A stretch of DNA of 64,000 nucleotides, from positions 124,001 through 188,000 of the forward strand of contig JAPTJF010000052.1 of NCBI GenBank assembly GCA_029339195.1, written 5' to 3'. A program made the position numbers and the translations under genes. The notes under the pieces are model-generated. The model was not told where the DNA came from. It saw only the letters and a program-made list of their open reading frames with translations, and ran no database searches. Positions 23,686 through 35,032 of the stretch are shown here, piece after piece (position 1 is the stretch's first letter; every line of letters starts with the position of its first letter). Source of the DNA: Micractinium sp. NFX-FRZ (Eukaryota > Chlorophyta > Trebouxiophyceae > Chlorellales > Chlorellaceae).

Positions 23686-26600
23686 GGTAGTAGGGGATGG
23701 TTCAAGGCACGGCTAGGCAGGAGCGTGAGGGCAAGGGCGGGAGGCAGCCCGCCGGCGGGTGCTGGCAGCCACCGACGGCTGTGCGCTGAATGGCGCCGCA
23801 TGGCTCAGGGCGGCACACCAGTAGCCGTGCTGGTTGCCATGCCCATGAAGATCATGGGAGGGTGAGCAAGAGCACGGTTACCCACCGGCCACGGCCCCCA
23901 CCTCCCACCACCAATGGCGTACACATGTGCTCCCGCAGGGTAGGACTGCCTGTGGCCCGCCGGGGGCGCTGCTCACATGGATGTGAGGATGAAGAAGAGC
24001 TCGATGAAGACGGCGCCAAAGGGCAGGATGCCGCCGATGAGGATGGAGAAGGCGGGGTGCATGTACCACGGCTGCTCGGGCACCTGGCGCGGGATCTTGT
24101 TGGTGCGCACAGGGTCCTGCGGGTTGTAGACGTGGGGACAGGGAAGCGGGTGGCGGGCACGGTAAGTGCAATGTGTGGGGCATAGGGTGGCACAGGGTGG
24201 GGGAGCGGAGGGCGCGAGCAGCAAACACCAGGCCAGAGCAGCACCTGCCCATCACCGCCTCGCCTCCTGCAGCACCTTGCCCCACCTCAACCATCCAGAC
24301 CACCCCCAACCCGCCCACCCACCTCTGGCGCGGGCTTCTTGTAGCCAAAGTAGGAGCCCACGAAGCAGAGGGGGACGGAGATGCCGCACCAGAGGAAGAC
24401 GAGGGCGCAGAGGGTGCCAAAGGGCACCGCCCCGCTGCTGCGCTGGCCCCACACCAGGAAGTTGAGGGTGAGGAAGATGGCGGACACAAAGCCGGGGAAG
24501 GCCAGCGCCGTGCGCACCGTCGTCTTCTTCCACTGCTCGCCCTGCAGCACAGCATGGCACAGCAGGCGGCAGGTGCGGGGTGGGCGAGAGCACAGGTGAG
24601 GGTTGGGCAGGCAAGGGGGACGGCTGTCCCCTCTCCCCTCCCCATGCAAGACTCCACATGCGCCCAGCCCATGCCCCGCTATCCCAAGAACTCCCTCTTC
24701 CCACAAACCTTGAACGTCTTGTAGAGGCGGGCCGAGGAGTAGCCGGCGAAGCAGCCCATGAAGACAAACAGCAGCAGCACCGCGGTCATGAGGCCGCCGC
24801 GGTTGGCGGGGGACAGGAAGCCCAGGGTGGCAAACACCATGGTGACCTGCACGGCAGGGGTGCACACAAGTCTTACTTGTCACAAAAGGCCAACACTATG
24901 GACAAGTGCCAGACCCACCGCCATCCATTCATGTTCTTGTTGGTAGTAATCACGTACTCATGTTCACCAACCACTAGCCGTGCTCTCACCAGGGTCATGC
25001 CAAACAGCTGCACCCCCGTGCCCGCCAGCACGGCCAGCCAGGATCCGTGGGAGGGGGCGCGGAAGACGTCGCCGTGCACCAGCTTCCACCCCGTCTCCTC
25101 CTGCGCCTCCTCCGCCGTCTCCAGCTGGTTGTACTTGCTGATGTCGCGGTGCAGCGTGCGCAGCATGATCATGGCCACCATGCCGCTGCAGGCGGGCAGG
25201 GTGGGAAGGCAGGGCATGATTAATAAGCCAAGGCAGGATGAGCAGCAGCAGCAGAAGCGTGTGCAGCATAACCATAGCATGTGCAGGGGGGCAAGGGGCA
25301 GCCAGCTAATGCTGGCTGCACGGGGCACGCACGGGGCATGCAGGCACACACCCAGCTAGTGCCCCTGTTCAGCGCCTTGCCTGAGGAACAGCACAATCAT
25401 CAGGCTGTTGATGATTGAGAACCAGTGCACCTGCGGGGTGCGGGGAGGGCAGCAGCGGGCACGTTGGTGCACTGGGTGGTAGCCAGAGAGGCACACACAG
25501 ATCGGGGCAAGAGATGGAGGGGTGGCGCATGCGTTGCAAACACGCAAACACACAGCCACGAGCGCGGCGTGGCAAGTTTCAGTGCAGCGTGGCGACGCGC
25601 AGCACAGCGTGTGGCCCAGCGCACCTGGTCGTCGGTGGCCAGCAGGTATGTGTCCCAGCGGGAGGCCCAGCGGATGTCGGAGGCCTTGAAGGCCACGTCG
25701 TAAGTGAAGATGACCTGCAGGGTGGCGGAAGCGGCAGCGTGGGGTTGCAATCAGGAAGGGCGGACACACATGCCACGACAACGAGCAGAGTGGTGTCACC
25801 TGCTTGCTGTAACCAACCTGTGGCAGTGCGTGGCCACGTTGGTAGCACTTGAACTGCAGGGCACCCGCCTCCTGCAGCCACATCTTTCACGCCAGGCAAT
25901 GCGCACCATCGCCGCTGCACCTGGCCCCGAGTGCTCTGCCCCGCCGCTCTGCCATGTACCCTGCCCCACCCACCTCCTTGCCCTCGGCCACCAGCTGGTG
26001 CGGCCCCTTCTCAGTCACAAACTTCTTCTCGTCGGGGTTGCAGGTCTTCAGGGTGCTGCCGCCCTCGGGGTCCCACTTCCCTGCGGAGCGGGGCAGGGCG
26101 GGTGAATGCACGGCGGCGGTGAGGCACATGCAAGTGCTTGCAGGCAGCTGGCGGCACCACAGCGGCAGCAGAAGACAGCAGTGCTATGCACACACCAGCC
26201 GCAGCATCAGCCCCGACAGGCAGCGGCGGCGGTAAGCCAGCATCTGGCCTCTCACCCTCGTAGGAGTGCTGCACAGAGAAGGGCTCCACCTCGAAGCCGA
26301 CGATGCGCGCCAGGTCGGTCTCCGCGTCCTTGTGGTACAGGATGGTGAAGGACAGGTGGTTGTTCAGGAACACGCGGTCGCTGTCCTGCGGGGAGGCAGG
26401 CGCAGGGGGAGGAAGAGAAGGAGGCAGGAGGGCGGAGGGAGTGAGGCAGGAGGCGGGGACGGAGGCAGGGAGTGAGATGGGAGGCGGAGGGCGAGGCAGG
26501 AAGGTCATCTTTGATGCTGCTGCACTGTGCCACTGCCAAAATCGAACGTTCCCGCAGCACCCAACACATGCTGCCCCACTACCTGGCTGCCTGCCAGCCA

Positions 26601-27891
26601 CTCGCAACAGTGTTCCCTGCTGCCTGGCCAGCCACGCGATGCCTGCCTTCTGACCCAGCCTTTCTTCCACATGCTCACATCGGTGAACCCCACGGGGTAG
26701 CCGCGCTCGTAAGTCTTGACCTGCTCCCCGTCATCCTCCCGCATGCGCACCATGCCAATGGGCAGGTTGTCCAGGATCCTACGAGGGGAACATCAAAGGA
26801 AAGATGGCGACGGTGGGCAGAGCATAGGGCGGGACGAACTCTTGCGGGAGGCCTGTGCACCAGCCGCTGACCCCAGGCAGCCTGCTGCGCTGCATGCTGT
26901 GCACCGCCATCACAGGCGAGCCTATGCTGTGATCCTGCTGTGCATGCTGTGCTATGCTGCGCTGTGCTCACATGTTGACGCGGTACTCATCGGAGATGCG
27001 CGACTTGAACGCCTTCTCCTGCGCCTTGTTCAGGCTTCCAATGCGGCACAGCACCTTGCAGTGATGGTTCACCCGGAACTTGGACTGCAGCACCCACAAA
27101 AGCAGGATGGGCAGGGTGATGAGCAGCAGACAGCGAGGCGGGCACTGGGCACAGCACGCAGGCTAGCAAGGAGCTGAGCTTGCAGGCGTGCACGCCACGT
27201 GCAATGATGGCACGTACTGCACACTTCTCAGGTTTTAACCGCAACACAGGCCTGTTGGGTGCACGCCCCCGCTCCGCTGCACCCCCTGCGTGCAGCACCC
27301 ACCCACCCACCCACCGTGTAGGGCGAGTTCTCGATGCGGTCGCCACGCAGCACCTCCCCCAGGTTCTCAGCCGAGCTGACAATCTTGTCGGGCCGGCAGT
27401 AGGGCAGCGAGTAGTACTCGTACGGCAGGTTCTTCACAGACATCAACTTGTTGACCTTGAGCGTAATCAGGTCACCCTGCAGCACAGCGATGTAGAGTGC
27501 GCGGATGGGGCAAGGCGGATGAATGCAGGCCACGGGGAGCGTGGCGGCAAGCCCCTTGGTGCTTGGCGGCAGCGCGGCAGGCGGCCGTTGGCGGGAGTGG
27601 CAGCTGGGGGGCCCCAACGGGCAGCGCCTGCCCGCTGATCGCCCGGGAATGGCCGACCCGTGCGCCCAGTCTGCCCCTCTGGCCTTCCTGGCTGCGGCCT
27701 CTCTGCTTGAACCGAACTCAGGCACAACCACCTTGCGGCCGCGGCAGCGCCCCCCGCGATACCCAGGGCCTCAATCTGGCGCTCCTGACCTTCTTGAAGT
27801 CCTGTGGCGCCACACCAGGCAAGTAGAAGGCCGAACAGCTGACGGCGAGCATCAGCAGCGCCAGAGGCGCCAGCAAACAGCGCCCCGCCAT
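22494..27891 (-). CDS. TM9SF: Transmembrane 9 superfamily (EMP70/nonaspanin) protein
   Basis: This is a nine-spanning endomembrane protein of Golgi/endosomes, implicated in membrane-protein sorting. The ATG at 27891 begins a signal peptide ([20 protein letters not shown]). The luminal domain contains YYSLPYCRP and the family signature [17 protein letters not shown], then [14 protein letters not shown]. After [16 protein letters not shown] come nine hydrophobic segments, including [77 protein letters not shown] and [17 protein letters not shown]. The last exon is tiny and ends VKID at the TAG 22496-22494. C-terminal K-x-D/E binds COPI in this family and retains the protein in the Golgi. Exon order and length (about 640 residues) match the family. 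One intron ends in a 36-nt C homopolymer just before its acceptor (23684-23649). Confidence 0.95.
23649..23684. repeat. G36 homopolymer (C36 in transcript sense)
   Basis: 36 consecutive G on the plus strand. For the minus-strand TM9SF gene it is an uninterrupted C36 followed by ACTGCAG and the exon beginning [10 protein letters not shown], so it occupies the polypyrimidine-tract position of that intron. The exact length could be affected by sequencing or assembly slippage. Confidence 0.9.
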
Positions 27892-28146
27892 GTTTGCAAG
27901 CGTCCTAGCGTGGCAAAGTGAGCAAACGGCACGGTTGCAGGCCTGGAGGGGGATGTATGGCCGCCAGCAAGGCAGGAGCACGGCAGCAGTCACTCAGCTC
28001 ATCAGCATGTTGCAGGGCTTCCGTGACTGACCCTGTTTGCGTCTGTAGCCGATCAGGAGCAACCGCATGCTACTGGGGGCCCGCCCAGCCTAGCCTAGAT
28101 CGCTCTCCCTCACCACTGCACACTGCTTGCCCTTTAGAGCCCCGCG
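27892..28146. promoter_or_regulatory. 255-bp divergent promoter TM9SF/TRAPPC2
   Basis: Only 255 bp separate the start codons of two membrane-trafficking genes on opposite strands, so they must share promoter DNA. No TATA box is apparent. A CCTAGCCTAG direct repeat lies at about 28089-28098. Confidence 0.55.
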
Positions 28147-29540
28147 ATGGCCGCGGGCAGCGTCCTGCACATGGTCATTGTGGGGGCGGAGGACGTGCCA
28201 TTGTATGAGGCCGACCTGAGCGCCAAGAGCACCGACGCGAGCGGGCGGGAGGTGCGCCGTTGCGGGGCGGGCGGCAGGTGCCCAAAGTCGGGCGTGCGGG
28301 CTGTTGGGGAAAGTGATCAACGGCCCAGGTGGAACTAAGCAAATGCTGCCGTAGGACCTGGAGTTTGGTGCGCAACACAGCCAGCTGTGCAGGTTGGTGT
28401 TGCCCAGCTGCTCACCCCGGAATCGCTACGTCCTGCCTCCCTCCCCCCGCCTGCGCTGCAGGAGCGTCCGCAGTATCTGTACCACTTTGTGCTGCATGCT
28501 GCTCTGGATGCAGTGGAGGAGCAGGAGTGGCACTCCAACTCCATGCACCTGGGGGTGGTGGACCGGTTCAACAACCTGCAGGTAGGGCGGGCTTGAGGGG
28601 CGGCAGAGGGCACAAGTATGAAGTGGGCCAGCATGTAGTGGCGGCCTGCAGAGCTTTGTGGAGGCAGGCTGAATGCACCATCATGTGGTTCAATGTGGAG
28701 TTCTCCATGCCAGGGATGTTTGACTGTGAGCTGGGACTTATTCGGCTAGGTGTGCTAGGGCAAATTGCGTGCTCGGTTGTGTTCAGGTTGTGCCCAGCAG
28801 GGTGCCTGGGACGTGTGTAGGTGTGTGCTGTGGGGCAGTTCGTGCACACAAGCGATGACTGGGTTGTGTTCAGGATGTGCCCAGCAGGGTGCCTGGTACA
28901 CATGTTCAGGCTCGCGCCCCCGCTTCCCCACGCCCACGCCACCCCACACCGCATGCAGGTGTCTGCCTTCACCACCGCCGCGCACGTCCGCTTCCTGCTG
29001 CTGCACGACGGCCGCAGCGACGACCTGGTCAAGTCCTTCTTCAGGGATGTGTATGAGCTCTACCTGCGGGTGAGGGGGCAGGGAGGGGCTGGTGGGGGGA
29101 GGGGTGTGTGCGAGCTGTATTTGCAGAAGATCTGGGGCATGGGGAGTGGCAACCTGTTTCTGCTACACTTGGCTTGGTTTTCTTTCCCCGGAGCGCGCGG
29201 GAGTCGGACCTGGGGGCAGGCGGCAGTTGAGGTCTAGGCCGGTGCTATCCGGGCGGCCGGCCGGGAGGCATGCTGCTCAACATGCAGAAGAGACGGCTGG
29301 TGAACAGCGGTGACAAGAGGGCTGCAGAGGGTGCCACAGTGTGCTCCGTGGAGGTCCCCGTTCCCCTTGCATGACTTGCTTCTCTTGATCATTCCCCACC
29401 CACCCTCCTGCACAACCCTCTCCTGCCGTTTTGGCACATGGCAGGTCATGCTGAACCCCTTCCACACAGCCACCACCAAAATCACGGCGCCTCTCTTCCA
29501 CCAGAAAGTGCGCCAGCTGGCGCGCAACTACTTCCGGTGA
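28147..29540 (+). CDS. TRAPPC2: TRAPP complex subunit 2 (sedlin/Trs20)
   Basis: A core TRAPP subunit with a longin-like fold, involved in ER-Golgi and Golgi tethering. Exons 28147-28251, 28462-28581, 28959-29069 and 29445-29540 total 432 nt (143 residues, all phase 0), close to human sedlin (140). Recognisable segments are VLHMVIVGAEDVPLYEADL, YLYHFVLHAALDAVEEQEW, SNSMHLGVVDRFNNLQ, VSAFTTAAHVRFLLLHDGRS, SFFRDVYELYLR and the end VMLNPFHTATTKI...QLARNYFR. Exon junctions have clean GT-AG sites. Intron 2 contains an 87-bp tandem duplication (28776 and 28863). A TGTAA lies at 30109-30113, 569 nt past the stop. Confidence 0.96.
28776..28905 (+). repeat. 87-bp intronic tandem duplication in TRAPPC2
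   Basis: GTTGTGTTCAGG(T/A)TGTGCCC followed by AGCAGGGTGCCTGG occurs at 28776 and again at 28863. Unlike the other intronic repeats described here, it does not obviously copy an exon edge. Confidence 0.85.
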
Positions 29541-30186
29541 CGGCAGCTTTCATTAGTGAATTGGAGGTGTGCAGCCGTCGCAAGGTGCTGCATAGGCCCC
29601 TCACAAGCAGGCCGCTGGCGACGGCGCACGCAGCGCTTTACCATCCTTTGTGCTGCCGGCCCACGATTGTACTTTGACACCTCTGGAGGATGCACTCTGT
29701 TCTGCAGTCCTGCAGCCATGCTCCTCCCTGACTCTGACTCATGACTCTCTGCACCCGCATTACTTACTTCCAGGCACTGTTCTCTCATGGTCATTGTTTC
29801 CCTGCTCTCTATTCAGCTCTGCTAGACTGTCTTCCCGCACGGTCCCGCCGCGTTCGCTTGCCACTGCAGCTCACATTTGCTGTTCTCCGCTACATGTTGA
29901 GCTAAAATTGATGCAACTAATCAGCACAGACGTTCTTTATGCAGCAGATTCCACTCCTTGAATGTCTGTGCATCGGCCGCGTCGCGTGAACCCCGCCAGA
30001 GAGGCGCCGAGTGCCGCTGAGCAAGCAAAGCGCGGTGCTCAAACAGTGACGCGCCTCCCCATTCGGGCCCTGTACCACCCTCGACATGCCACGGGCCCCC
30101 TTTCCAGCTGTAATCCAGCCAGCTAGAGCCCCGCCACAGTCGAGACCCTCGCAAGGCGGAGCGCACTTCTCTGAGGGTCGCTGCTG
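29541..30186. other. Intergenic between TRAPPC2 and PEX3
   Basis: 3' flank of TRAPPC2 and 5' flank of PEX3. It contains a plus-strand TGTAA at 30109-30113, the candidate TRAPPC2 poly(A) signal, only 74 nt before the PEX3 ATG. No coding exon is supported. Confidence 0.5.
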
Positions 30187-32299
30187 ATGGAGCGGTGGCG
30201 CAGGCGAGTGGGCTGCCGGCCATATTCCCGCGCCGAGGAGGGCGGCAGCCCTGCCTGCACCAGAACGGCGCAGCCTCACGACGCTGCCGCCCGCCGCTGC
30301 TGCCTGCCTGCAGGAACCGGCGCCGTGTTCTCGGCCTTGCAGCAGCCGGCGCAGCAGGGGCGGCAGCTGCATATGCCGCCTATCAGTGGTGGTATGCAGA
30401 CAGCACAGGCGACGGCGGGGATGCAGCGGGCGGCGCCGAGGAGGAGCAGGCTTCAGGGAGCAGGAGCGGGCAGCGGGAGGCGGGCGTGCTGGTAGACCCT
30501 CAAGGCCGCGCCGGCACCTCCCAGCTGGTGCGTTGCCCTGCCTTGCCCTGCCTGAGCATTACAGAAATCACTGCTGTGGGTGCTGTGGGGGTGTCATCAC
30601 GGCTTCGGTGCTGGTCTGTACAGAAGCCAGCCCTAGGTGAGAGAGGCAGCACGTCCTAGAGGCAGGCAGCCCCAGCAGCTGCCCACCTGTCTGCCCACGC
30701 AGCCTTTGCTGCACGGCACATCAAAGCACAAGGCCACCACATCGCCAATCCTTCCCAACCAGAGGGAATCACAAGGGAAGCACAACCTATCCCCCCACTG
30801 TGCCGCAGGACGCGGAGGCCCACCTGCAGCACCACTTTGAGAGCATACAAGACATTGCAGACAGCACCACACTGCCCTCGCTGCTGCCCGCGCTGGCGCG
30901 TGCGCTGGCACAGGTGGCGGATGTGGAGGCGCCCCTCGAGCGGCTGCGGTGAGTGCAGCTGGCAGGCAGGCTGCTGGGGATCCATGCGTGCATCGCGCTG
31001 GTAGCCGGCTGGTGTCGCTGCTGCTTGCACGGAGCTGCGCCTTCAGCACCATTCCCCATCCCTGGCCACCTTGACGCCCCACCTGGCTCCCTCCCTCTGC
31101 CCGCTTGCCCTCACCCCTGCCCCTGCTTCTGCCGCCCCGCAGGCAGGCCAAGGAGGGGCGCGTGCCGCTGTCCCAGGCAGACAAGCTGGCCGCCTGGGAG
31201 GAGCTCAAGGTGGCAGCGTTTGTGCGGGCCGCGGGCGCCGCCTGGCTGCTGCCCCTGCTTGATCTCTTTGTGCGGGTGCAGCTCAACATACTGGGCAGGC
31301 ACCTGTACCTGGAGTCGGCGGTGGAGGGCAGGTGGGTGGGGAAATGGGGGCAGGGAAGCCAGTGGGAAGAGGGCGAGGGTTAGGGCGAGGGTAGCTGGGG
31401 GAGGACGGGTGAGACATGGGAGGGGCAGGGACAGGGTGATTCGAGAGGGGGAGGGGGGAGCTGGGGCAGGGGTAGGATGGCGCATGGCGGGTTGTGCCCT
31501 CTCCCCTGCCCTGGTGGCACCAGCGGTGAGGGTGGCTGCTCCAGAGCACTAGGTATGCCAGCACGTGCTCAAGTGCCTCACCTGCCTCCCGCCCCCCTCC
31601 TGCCCGCTGCCTGCCCCCTTGGCCCCCCGCAGCGGCATGCCGCGCCCTGCAAGCCTGCCCAAGCTGTCGGCCCCCTCCCAGGAGCGCTTCCTGTCTTACG
31701 CCGAGTACCTGGCACAGCAGGGCGCAGCAGAGCTGCTGGCACTGGTGCGGGCGGCAGCTGAGATGCAGCTGGCCGGGGTGGCCCTGCAGGATTCGCTGGC
31801 AGCGGATGAGGTGCAGCAGCTGCTGGCCGGCATCTCAGCCCGGGCCGCCGAGGCGGCCGCGGCGGGCAGCAGCGCCTTGGGCGCGCGCGGGTGGGCGCGC
31901 TTTGTGCTGCCGCCGCCGGGCGAGGTGCACGCCTCGCTGGCGCCACGCGCGCCCGACAACCGGGCGGTGATGCTGGGTGCTGACGAGATGCTAGTGGATG
32001 CTCGGGTGGTGGAGCAGCTGGCAGCGGAGGCAGAGGCGGTGGCCAGCGGCCAAGAGTTTGCAGCTGCGCTGCAGGCAGGCAGCGGCGAGGCGCTGGCAGC
32101 GGCGGGCGCGCAGCTGGCGGCCAGCTTGGGCGGCCAGGCGGTGCCGCTGGCCAAAGCTGTGCCGTTGGTGGCGGCTGCGGGAGCGGACCTCCTCAGCTCC
32201 CCTGCCGTGCGGCCGGCGCTTGCACGGCTGGAGGCAGTGCGCAGCCTTTCAGCGCGGGTGTACGGCTGCTGCTACTGTGAGGATGCAGCGGCGGCGTGA
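30187..32299 (+). CDS. PEX3: Peroxisomal biogenesis factor 3 (peroxin-3)
   Basis: The peroxisomal membrane receptor that docks PEX19 and its cargo membrane proteins. Exons 30187-30203, 30314-30527, 30809-30948, 31143-31331 and 31633-32299 give 408 residues in frame. The N-terminus MERWRRNRRRVLGLAAAG is basic and then hydrophobic (AAGAAGAAAAYAAYQWWY), the usual PEX3 membrane anchor. Conserved core: HHFESIQDIADSTTLPSLLP, LSQADKLAAWEELKVAAFVR, LLDLFVRVQLNILGRHLYLE and QERFLSYAEYLAQQG, as in plant PEX3. Intron 1 only works with a GC donor (AG|GCGAGT) to give RRNRRRV; a GT donor 4 nt later breaks the frame. TGTAA motifs at 32424-32428 and 32456-32460 mark a 3' UTR of about 150 nt. The C-terminal half is Ala-rich and divergent. 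Confidence 0.93.
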
Positions 32300-32423
32300 G
32301 AAGAAGCATGGGGCGGGCCTCCCAACACGTGTGCCGGCAGGCAACAGGGAAACTAGCGCGGAACGGTTGGCCTGCATGACGAAGCTTGACTTTAAACGCC
32401 CTCTTTCCTGTACTCTCCTGTAC

Positions 32424-32460
32424 TGTAAGTGTTGCCAGTAGCTCATTACATCAGGTGTAA
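32424..32460 (+). terminator. TGTAA poly(A) signals of PEX3
   Basis: Two TGTAA motifs (32424-32428, 32456-32460) lie 125-157 nt downstream of the PEX3 stop and before the next gene. TGTAA is the usual green-algal nuclear polyadenylation signal. The cleavage site itself is not visible. Confidence 0.55.
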
Positions 32461-32643
32461 CAAGCAATATTGGTATGCCATACAAGAGTGAGCTGCTGTG
32501 TTGCATGCCAGTGACGACGCGCTTCCTGGCCGCCTGCCCGCTCGCCCGCCTGGCCGTCATCCATTGAACCCCAGATGTGGTCACGAAGATTTCGGTGCGC
32601 TTGATCTCACGCGGTAAACTCTCGGCTGCTTGCCTGCTAGATC

Positions 32644-35032
32644 ATGCACGCGCAGAGCTTTCGCGGCGCGCTAGCCCCGGGCCCACCACCCGTGAGACTG
32701 CAACCCCAGCTGGGCAGGCGGCCCGCGCACAACGTGCGCGCCTCTAGTAGAGCACCCAAGCTTCTTCACGACTCATCGGAACCAGCGACATCCCCGGGAG
32801 CGCCAGCTGCAGCAGTGGTGGTGGCGGCAGCGAGCGGCAGCAAGCGGCGGGGCGGCGTTCCGTTTGAGGAACGCTGCTGCCAGCTGGAGGCCTTCTGCCA
32901 GCAGCATGGCCACACCAGGGTGCCCCTCAGTGATCCATCGGGTGAGCTGGGCACCAGCCTGGGCAGCTGGTCTGGAGGGGCTGCCAGCGGCAGCTTTGCA
33001 ACGTGCACGTCGCATCTACCAACTCACCCCACCGCACACAACACGCACGGTCGACTCCCCTCGCGCCTGCAGGCCTGGGCGCATGGGCTGCGCAGCAGCG
33101 GCACGCCTGGCATGCAGGCCGCCTGCCGCCGGAGCGTCAGCAGCGCCTGGCGTCTGTGGGCTTCTGCAACGACGCCTTCCAGGACGCCTGGGCGGCCCGC
33201 TTCCGCCAGCTGGCCGCCTTCCACTCCCAGCACGGCCACTGCCGGCTGCCCCGCGCCCGCTCCGCGCAGCGCCAGCACCCGGGCCTCTACTCCTGGCTGC
33301 ACCACCAGCTGCATCTGTGGAAGCAGGGCACCCTGGCAGACGACCGGCGGCGGCGGCTGGAGGGGCTGGGGGTTGAGTTTGAGCCTCAAGACGCCGCCTG
33401 GGAGGCGCGCTTCACGCAGCTGCTCCACTTTCGCAGGGTGGGTGTGCCGTCAGGGATGGGTGCGTGCTTATGCAGGGCAGCGGTGGGTGTGTAGGCGGAG
33501 CATGACGCAGTCTGTTTTGTGCGGTTGGGGTGGGCTGGATGGGGATGCTTGCTTGGTGTGATGTGCGCAGGGCCAGGCATGGGCGGGGAACATCGCAGCA
33601 AAGGGTGCGGGCAGGCTTGCATGCTGTGCCCCGCTGCTGAGGCGTCTTCACTCTGACGGCAAGCTCATGGCGTGCGTCCGGCAGAGGGGCATGCCACGCC
33701 GCCCCAACCGCCACCACTGCCTGCCGTCTGTCAAAGCTCACGACCCGCTGCTCCCCTGCTCCCCTGCTCCACCCCCCACCACTGGGGTGCAGGAGTTTGG
33801 TCACGCCAATGTGCCGACCCACTGGCCCCCCAACCAGGGCCTGGCAAACTGGGTGGTGGTGCAGCGTCGGCGGTGGCGGGGGGCGCAGGGCGCGGCGCTG
33901 ACGCCGGCGCAGCAGAGCCGCCTGCTGGGCTGCGGGTGAGAAGGGAGGGGAGGGGTGTCTAGAGCGGGGGGCATCGCTCGGGCATGCAAGCGCCAGTTGT
34001 GGGAGCAGTCCAGCTGCCCTTCTCTATGCACCCAACAGGGCCACTGCACCGCAGTTGGCAGCCAAGCATCATTCCCCTGCTCACCTGGTACTCACTCTGC
34101 CCCTCCCGCCCCACCCACCCACCCGCCCGCTTCTGGCTGCAGCTTCCGGCTGAGCCCTCTGCAGGACGAGTGGGACCGGCGGTACAGCCAGCTGTGCGAG
34201 TTCAAGGTGCAGCACGACGGCAGCGCCCTCAACGGCCCGCTGCCCGCCGCCGACGGGCTGGCGGCGTGGGCCGACTTCCAGCGGCGGCAGTGGCGGCGCG
34301 GCAGGCTGGCGCCGGACCGGTGCGCTGCCTGCGCCACGCTGTCACTGAGCTGTGCTGGCACAGACGCTGCTGCCATTCGCTGCGCGAGTGCTCTGGCGGC
34401 GTGTGCAAATGCATGTGCTTGTGCAAGCGCATTGTGTCATGCTGCCGCTGCCGTTGGTGTTGTATGCATTTGCGGCCCCCCACTATCCCCCACGTACCCA
34501 CCCACCAATTCCTGCCAGTGCGGCGCGCCTGGAGGCATTAGGCTTTGCCCGCCAGTCCCCCCGCCAGCGCTGGCAGCAGCGGCTGGCAGCGCTGGATCAG
34601 CTGGTCTCTGTGCTGGGGTACCCAGCTGTCTACGCCCTGCTGGTCCTGGCCCCTCCCAGCAGCTCACCTCCCGCGGCTGCAGCAGCTGCCGTGGAAGCAG
34701 CATTGGCAGCGGCAGCGCCGGCGGCAGCGCCTGTAGTAGAAAGCAGCAGCAGGGCAGCTGGCAGCGAGCCACAGTGCACTGGGCCGGATGCGGAAGGGGA
34801 GCAGGCGGGGCATGGGGATCGGGTGGAGGCGGCTGGCGTGGGTGCTGATGTGAGCGCCGGCAGCGGCGTGGCCCCGGGGGGCAGGCAGCCGGCGTCCGAG
34901 GGTGGGCCGATGCTGTCTGGGGAGCAGGCAGCAGAGGTGGTGCGATGGCACCGCAAGCTGCGGCTCGGCCGCCGGCTGCCGCCTGGGCTGGGGCTGGCGC
35001 TGGCGGCCCGCGTGCTGCCGCCGGCTCGGTAG
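32644..35032 (+). CDS. Tandem helicase-associated (HA) domain protein, no helicase
   Basis: This protein is built from HA domains, a small helical family usually found beside helicases. Each unit has W-x2-R-(x)-xQL-x2-F-x3-GH...LG-x-W-x3-QR...L-x5-R-x2-RL-x-x-LG(F). Unit 1: EAFCQQHGHTRVPLSDPSG (32880-32950) plus LGAWAAQQRHAW (33070 on). Unit 2: WAARFRQLAAFHSQHGHCRL. Unit 3: WEARFTQLLHFR joined by an intron to EFGHANVPTHWPPNQGLANW. Unit 4: EWDRRYSQLCEFKVQHDGS plus LAAWADFQRRQWRRGRLAPD. Unit 5: partial, RQRWQQRLAALDQLVSVLGY. An Ala/Ser-rich spacer and a short basic tail (VRWHRKLRLGRRLPPGLGL) end at the TAG 35030-35032. No helicase motifs are present. The Arg/Ser/Ala-rich, acid-poor N-terminus could be an organelle transit peptide (inference). 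The molecular function is unknown. TGTAA occurs at 35033-35037, immediately after the stop, perhaps too close to serve as its poly(A) signal. Confidence 0.8.

Noticed and set aside
32500..32560. Possible tRNA-like or small-RNA element in the PEX3/HA-domain intergenic region
   Set aside because: No A-box/B-box pair or cloverleaf could be drawn. The same check across the window found no credible tRNA.
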